From Dactylis glomerata (Eukaryota; Streptophyta; Magnoliopsida; Poales; Poaceae): a DNA stretch of 64,000 nt. Positions 58,558 through 64,000 of this stretch are shown piece by piece; positions within the stretch are counted from its first letter, which is position 1; each line of letters starts with the position of its first letter. Below the pieces are notes generated by a model. That model ran no database searches. It was not told the DNA's origin and saw only the letters and a list, made by a program, of their open reading frames with translations. The DNA lies in NCBI GenBank assembly GCA_007115705.1, contig QXEO01000413.1, positions 248,001-312,000 of the forward strand, given 5' to 3'. Both the position numbers and the translations under genes were made by a program.

Positions 58558-60289
58558 TGAAGGGTTTCGCAGCATAGTAAATCAAAAATTTCCTACGGAT
58601 GCGAACAAGAAAGCCAAGATCTAATCTAGGAGATGTAATCAACGAGAGAGATAGATGAGATCTTCATACCCTTGAAGAAATCGCACAGCGGAAATGTTCA
58701 ACAGAACATGGATGATGTAGTCGTACTAGCCGTCTCCTCCCCGCGATCTGATCCGATCCAACGCCGCAAGTGGCGGTGCCTCCGAGAGATGCACACGTAC
58801 GGTGCAGCGACGTCTCCTCCTTCCTTGGTCCAGCAAGTATGGTGGAGAGATAGATTGGATCTGCAGCATGACGGCATGGTGCTTATGGTGGAGAGTTTCT
58901 GCAGCAGGGCTTTGCCTACGTGCAGTCGCGAGAGAGAGAGAGAGATTGGAGGGCAGCAGTTGGGCCGGAGGCTAGGGTTTGAGGTGAGCACGCCCCAGCC
59001 CTCCCCTCCCCTTTAAATAGGTCAAGGGGGGCGGCCAAGGGGGCTGCCTTAGCCTCCAAGTCAAGCCGGTGGCCCCAGGGAGAAAACTTGCCCCCTAAGT
59101 TTCCTTTGCCTTGGCCCATAAGAAAACCCTAGGGTTTTGCCCTTGGCCTCATAGGACAAGTGGGCATGGATGACCAGGCCCATGTAGGCATCACCCTTTG
59201 GTCCATGTGGACCCTTTGGGGCATATGGGCCCCACCATGGAGCCCTCCGAAACTTTCTAGAACATTCCGGTACTCTACCGAAAAAGTCCAGAACTTTTCC
59301 GAAACCCAAAAACTGCTTTCCATTATATGAATCTTATTCTCCAGACCATTCCGGAACCTCTCGTGATGTCCGAGATCTCATCCGAGACTCCGAATGAAAA
59401 ACTCAATAACCAATTATCCATTCTATCCTAGCATCGATGCACGTTAAGTGTGTGACCCTACGGGTTCGAGAATATGCAGACATGATCTTCTATCAATAAT
59501 CAACAGTGGGATATGGAAACCCATATTGACTCCCACATATTCATCGATGATCATATCGGATAAACCACGATGCCAGGATTCAATTAATCCCGTATATGTA
59601 TTCCCTTTGTTACGCGATATTTTACTTGCCCGAGATTCGATCGTCGGTATCGCCATACCTAGTTCAATCTCGTTCACAGCAAGTACTTTACTCATTCCGT
59701 AATCCGATATCACTTTGTGATTAACTCCTTAACTACGTGCTTGCAAGCGGTGTTGATATCGATTACCGAGTGGGCCCGAAGTATATCTCTCCGACTCGGG
59801 AGGGACAAATTCCATCTCGATACATGCAACCCAACAAGTACTTTCCGATCACCTGAGAGACACCTTTATGATCACCCTCACATAGGATGACGTTTGATGA
59901 CCTCAAAGCTTTCTTCCGATACCAGGAAGTTGTATTATCTCATGGTCTAAGGAATACAATACTTGACATAGGAAAAAGCTTCGCAAAGATGAACACGATG
60001 ACACGATCTAATTGCTCTGCTTTATTTGGGTCTGTCCATCACATCATTCTCCTAATGACATGATCTCATTATTAATTGACAACTCATGTCTATGGTTAGG
60101 AAACCTTAACCATCATTAATCAATGAGCTAGTCTAGTAGAGGCGTACTAGGGACACGGTGTTGTTCATAAACCACACAAGTATTAATATTTCCGCTTAAT
60201 AAAATTATAGCATGGAGTATAAACATTATCATGAACAAGAAATATGATAATAACAATATTATTATTGCCTCTAGGGCATATTTCCTTCA
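58558..60289 (-). repeat. Angela/BARE-like copia 3' LTR, minus orientation
   Basis: In minus orientation it begins TGAAGGAAATATGCCCTAGA and ends CGAAACCCTTCA, with TGAAGG/CCTTCA forming 6-bp inverted ends. Length 1732 bp is typical of Angela/BARE LTRs. A TATA-like TATTTAAAG lies near 59014-59022. The polypurine stretch AAGTGGGAGA lies directly upstream (60291-60300). TTATC (58553-58557) should be one copy of the target duplication. Confidence 0.85.
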
Positions 60290-60553
60290 GTCTCCCACTT
60301 GCACTAGAGTCAATAATCTAGTTAATACTTACGCCTTTGACACCTATGGCATTCCGGTGTTATTCATACGCGTTGCACGTGGTAAACCTTATCTATGGGT
60401 CTGACACTTTTAGGTCCGTTTGTATTTGCATATTCTTTTGCGTCAGCACGCATTACTCATCTTGTATGAGATAGCATCGTATAAACTTGGTCTTCTGGTG
60501 AGACCTTTGTTTCTTGGCCGAGACTATGTTGTCACTATTGTCATACAATAGGA

Positions 60554-60817
60554 CTACATAGTACTAGCACACTTAGAAAAATAGCGATATCCACCGTGCG
60601 TCGAAATACTCATTGGTCCGCACACATCGGTACGTATGATTTCCAATAAGTTCGTTGCTCGCTCCATTATTCCGGAGAACGGGTTTTTGATTATCTTGCC
60701 CATGAGGCATGGCTTGCACGTGTCAAATGATTCAAAATCAAGAGACTCCAAAAGTCCATCAGAATGGAGTTTCTTTATGCGTTTTATGCCAATATGACCT
60801 GGACGACAGTGCCACAA
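60554..60817 (-). pseudogene. GAG-pre-integrase/integrase piece out of normal order
   Basis: Clean 87-codon frame MWHCRPGHIGIKRIKKLHSD, LLESLDFESFDTCKPCLMGK, FSGIMERATNLLEIIRTDVC, GPMSISTHGGYRYF: the zinc-binding pre-integrase (H-x-C ... C-x2-C) and the first Asp of the integrase core (TDVCGPM). In copia it should precede reverse transcriptase, but here it lies between RNase H and the 3' LTR. A second, badly decayed copy sits at the normal place (about 62830-62600). Confidence 0.7.
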
Positions 60818-63567
60818 ATAAGTTGGATTATCACTATCTACTTTGCATCTTTTATGCCGCTTCTAAAGCGATTATATACTTAGCCCTCGTTGCAGTGTCC
60901 GCCACAATATTAACATTGGAACTCATCCAAGTCATCATGGAACTTTCTTCCATCTTATTATGCCACCTTCTAACTCAAAACAAATGGCTTAAAATTGAGA
61001 TAAAATTTTACTTGTATGTGTGACAAAGCCAATGTAACTCATTGCAATGAACCATTTGTCACTTCTACATACAGAACATATTCTTACTTCTTCGAAAGTG
61101 CATAAGAATATCTTTACTATTGTCCAACGATCATCATATGAATGCTATAACCTTTAGAGCATTAGACACATCTGGATCTACATATCATGGTATACAAAAT
61201 TGATAAAATCATTCTTGTGGTTTCACTCATCAAGTGTCAAAACAATTGATTCTTGCTCCAACCTCTTCCATGCAACAAGAACCGTTCTTATTGTTTCCAT
61301 ATTGAACAAATTCAATATTTCATCTATGTACTCTGGCAAAACTATATTAGTGCCTCAATCTATCTGCATAGACATTGATGCTTAATATTCTGGTTTTACC
61401 TAAGTCTTTCATCAAAAACTAATTTTAATGAAAACTTAACAATATCAAGAAAAACACATAATTTCCAATGAACGATATGTTATCTACATAAAGCATTAGA
61501 AATATGTCTTAGCGCTCCCACCTACTTTCTTGTAAATACAAGCATCTTCAAATATCTTGATGAAATTAAACTCTTTTAACATTTTCATCATTGAAGAATC
61601 CGACTCCGTTATGCTAACTTCTACAATTGAAGTTTGCATACATATCTAGCAACCGTTGAATCAACAAAACCCATTGGGTCCTGTCTGGTACACGTCCTTG
61701 GTGTGCATTCCGGTAGAGGAACGTTGTTTCATTTATTCAACTATCATATCTCAATATGTAATTGTTGCTAGAATAATTCATATGACGAAGTCAGGGCCCA
61801 TCACCGCTTCTTTGTATATTGTTGGTTACTATTATCTAATAATATCTCGTCCTCAAATCTTACTATTTGATTATGACCAACTTGGTTAAATAGGAACTTC
61901 GATGTCGTGACTACAACATATTGTAGACGCGTGAGCTATGAATGTAGTTGCCGCTTCCAGAACATTTTCTGGTGCTGCGCTACTCTGATCATCTTGCTCA
62001 GATTCAACAACCTCATCAAGTTCTATCTTCCTCCCACTTAAACCTTTCGTGAAAAACTCCTTCATAAGAAGTTCACTTCTTTCAGTGACAATCACTTTTA
62101 ATTGGGTTTATGGCAGAAGAAACACCCATCGACATTCTTTGGGATAACCTACAAAGACTTACTAATCCGATTTTGGTTGTAAACATTTTACTTATGTCAT
62201 GCATACCAAAATTTAAGAAAAGACAACTATAACTTGTACGGTGTCATTTCAGCGGATTATGATGGTGCTCTATTCAGTGAAAAGCGGTAGTCTCTAAAGC
62301 ATAATCCACAAATTATATTGATAATTTATTTCATCATTGATCTAACCATGTCAAACAAGGTTTGATTACATCCAGCGAAAACTCCATACTCCTATGGTGT
62401 TTATCATGATGCAAGTTTGTGGAACAATTCCTCTAACTCTTAGATGTTTGCTAAACTTGTAACTCAAATATTCTTCTTTATGATCCAATCATACAACTTG
62501 AATATTCTTGTTACAACAATTTTCACTTCATAAATTGAACAATTTCATACTTCTATCTCATCAAGTAGATATACCGTACATCTATTCGAGTCATTGATGA
62601 AATAGAAAATACACCATGCTCGACTTCACACATGAACTACATACATCAACATGTACGATCTCCATGTAGTTAGTCGCTTGTTCTTTCTATGGCCCACGAA
62701 TCGAGTTTAATCATCTTTAGGAAAAGTCTCACAAGCGTCAATCAATTCAAAATCAAATGACTCGAAAATCTATCAATATAGAATTTCTTTCATGTTTTGT
62801 TTCCAATATGACTTAAACGGCGGTGTCACATATAAGTGAAATTTGTTTTGCCTTGCGACCTTTAGCATTAGTGTTATAAATGTCTATTTCACCAACAAGA
62901 TAATAATAATCTATCCATCGATTATGGAAGACGGTAATAATTTGAACAACCATTGCTCTCATAATACTAGAACAAGATAACAATTATTAAGTTCATGAAA
63001 TATCTTGAAGGCTAGGTTTGATGTCGACGAGAAGCACAATAAAACTTTTATTTGTATCTCGACATGCATCATTACCATATTCTTTTACTAGTTACTTAGG
63101 CCATTGTACTTCTTGCATTGTGTTGCTTTGTATGACATTTCATACCAACAAATCAGTATCGAATACTCAAGAATTACATTGTTAACGAGCAAAAGAATTC
63201 ATCTATAACATGTATATCATTTATATACCTGAGCTGGACAATTTCAGTCTTTTCCTTTTTCTACCAAATAATTTTGCAGATCCTATTTAGCATTTCCTCT
63301 CCTTTTAGAAGAATCTATCGACATCAATAGTGGCATCAATCATTTGACACATAGTCCAAAGGATTTTTAGTCAAATACTAATAGCCTTGGATTTTACACT
63401 TTGAAGTGGATCGCCATCATCATATGATTGGTATTCTTCCAGATTCCATTCTTTAGTATTCTTTTGGTATAGCAAAACAATTTAGCCGATACCTTTTCAT
63501 TCGTCCTATCATGACATCTTTCATGATGAAACTACTATAGCTTATAAGGATGAATGCAAGTATAATA

Positions 63568-63768
63568 TTAGTTCCCAAACTTTTGGGTGATCGGGATGCC
63601 TAGCATCTTCAATCTTCGCATATAGTCATACAATATGAGCATATGTTCTTTTACTAAATTATACTTCATCATTTTGCAAACAATCAAAGTCTTAGATATC
63701 AAATATCTTTCACTTCTTGTTAGTTTCTGAAACAATTCTTTCAGCTCCAAGATCACTTTGATTCTCAA
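63568..63768 (-). pseudogene. Copia gag (UBN2-like) fragment
   Basis: The 66-codon frame contains LKELFQKLTRSERYLISKTL, VCKMMKYNLVKEHMLILYDY and MRRLKMLGIPIT, following the copia gag pattern (CKM...V.EHMLKM.GYI..L..LG.P). It fits the 5' part of the minus-strand copia element. Confidence 0.6.
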
Positions 63769-64000
63769 ACAATTTTGAAAATCAATTTCTCATGGAGGCA
63801 AACATGATCTTAGATGCTAAACTTGAATCATTGCTCTTAGATTAATACAACTTATTAAATCGCATGGATCAAGTGAGGTTTGCTAAAGTTTGCAATAAGA
63901 CTTAATCCTTACTCTTGACATTCTAACTAAACGGCACTAGACCGAAAAGTGATTATCCAGAATTCTATAGTTCTTTTAACTCAATTAAGCTAAGTGTCAG

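Larger units (their letters stand above)
58558..64000 (-). mobile_element. Degenerate copia retrotransposon (Angela/BARE-like), right part off window
   Basis: Reading on the minus strand from the right edge: a gag UBN2-like piece (63768-63568), integrase pieces (about 62830-62060, with TERSELLMKEFFTKGLSGRK at the end), reverse transcriptase pieces (ACIYKKVGGSA near 61550, then LPEYIDEILNLFNME near 61330), an RNase H end (ADTATRAKYIIALEAA near 60870), a pre-integrase piece out of order (60817-60554), and the 3' LTR (60289-58558). Many stops and frameshifts. It is inserted in the gypsy-type element. Confidence 0.8.

Overview
This is a stretch of a large, repeat-rich grass nuclear genome, most likely of the tribe Triticeae (wheat, Aegilops, barley, rye). 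The pointers are a CACTA element with TTTAGTCCCGG/CCGGGACTAAA subterminal hairpins, an Angela/BARE-like copia LTR of about 1.7 kb, Stowaway (CTCCCTCC...TA) and Tourist MITEs, gypsy elements carrying antisense genes, and intron-rich host genes. No prokaryotic, organellar, rRNA, tRNA or CRISPR signal was seen. All identifications come from reading the sequence and from recalled family features; no search was run.

Host genes, left to right. (1) NUP107, nuclear pore scaffold protein, minus strand, exons 1-15 between 8275 and 270; the gene continues off the left edge. Its 2.65-kb intron 6 holds a probable Helitron. (2) A FANTASTIC FOUR (FAF)-domain protein, plus, 17687-18256, single exon with a TATA box. 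(3) GSH2, plastid-type glutathione synthetase, minus, 40788-35224, 12 exons, 531 residues, complete. It has two unusual introns: a GC-AG intron 2 and a U12-type AT-AC intron 6. (4) An intronless ORF of unknown function, plus, 46100-46666. (5) An F-box/LRR/FBD-like protein, minus, 48598-47006, complete single exon. They share no evident pathway.

Mobile DNA fills most of the rest. 9559-13420 is a young non-autonomous Ty3/gypsy-type element: 557-bp LTRs, ACTCC target duplication, tRNA-iMet primer site, polypurine tract, and a gag-protease frame broken by one stop. 16623-16999 is a foldback element with dense GGCGCC sites. 18768-30583 is a complete 11.8-kb CACTA transposon with AAT target duplication, an intact TNP2-type transposase, an intact six-exon second gene ending in a Ulp1-type cysteine protease, a third small ORF on the opposite strand, and several internal repeat blocks. 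41.0-46.0 kb holds MITE halves and LINE remnants.

The right end is a nested cluster. A gypsy element (5' LTR 52260-52618, decayed gag-protease to about 55.7 kb, then antisense multi-exon ORFs on the minus strand from 58557 to 56193) is interrupted at 58557/58558 by a copia element on the minus strand. The copia 3' LTR is 58558-60289 and its decayed pol-gag runs off the right edge. The rest of the gypsy element should resume beyond the window. I found no wholly new system. The points most worth a second look are the U12 AT-AC intron in GSH2, the intact CACTA with its antisense ORF and palindromic intron repeats, and the small ORF ending in a SUMO-interaction-like tail.
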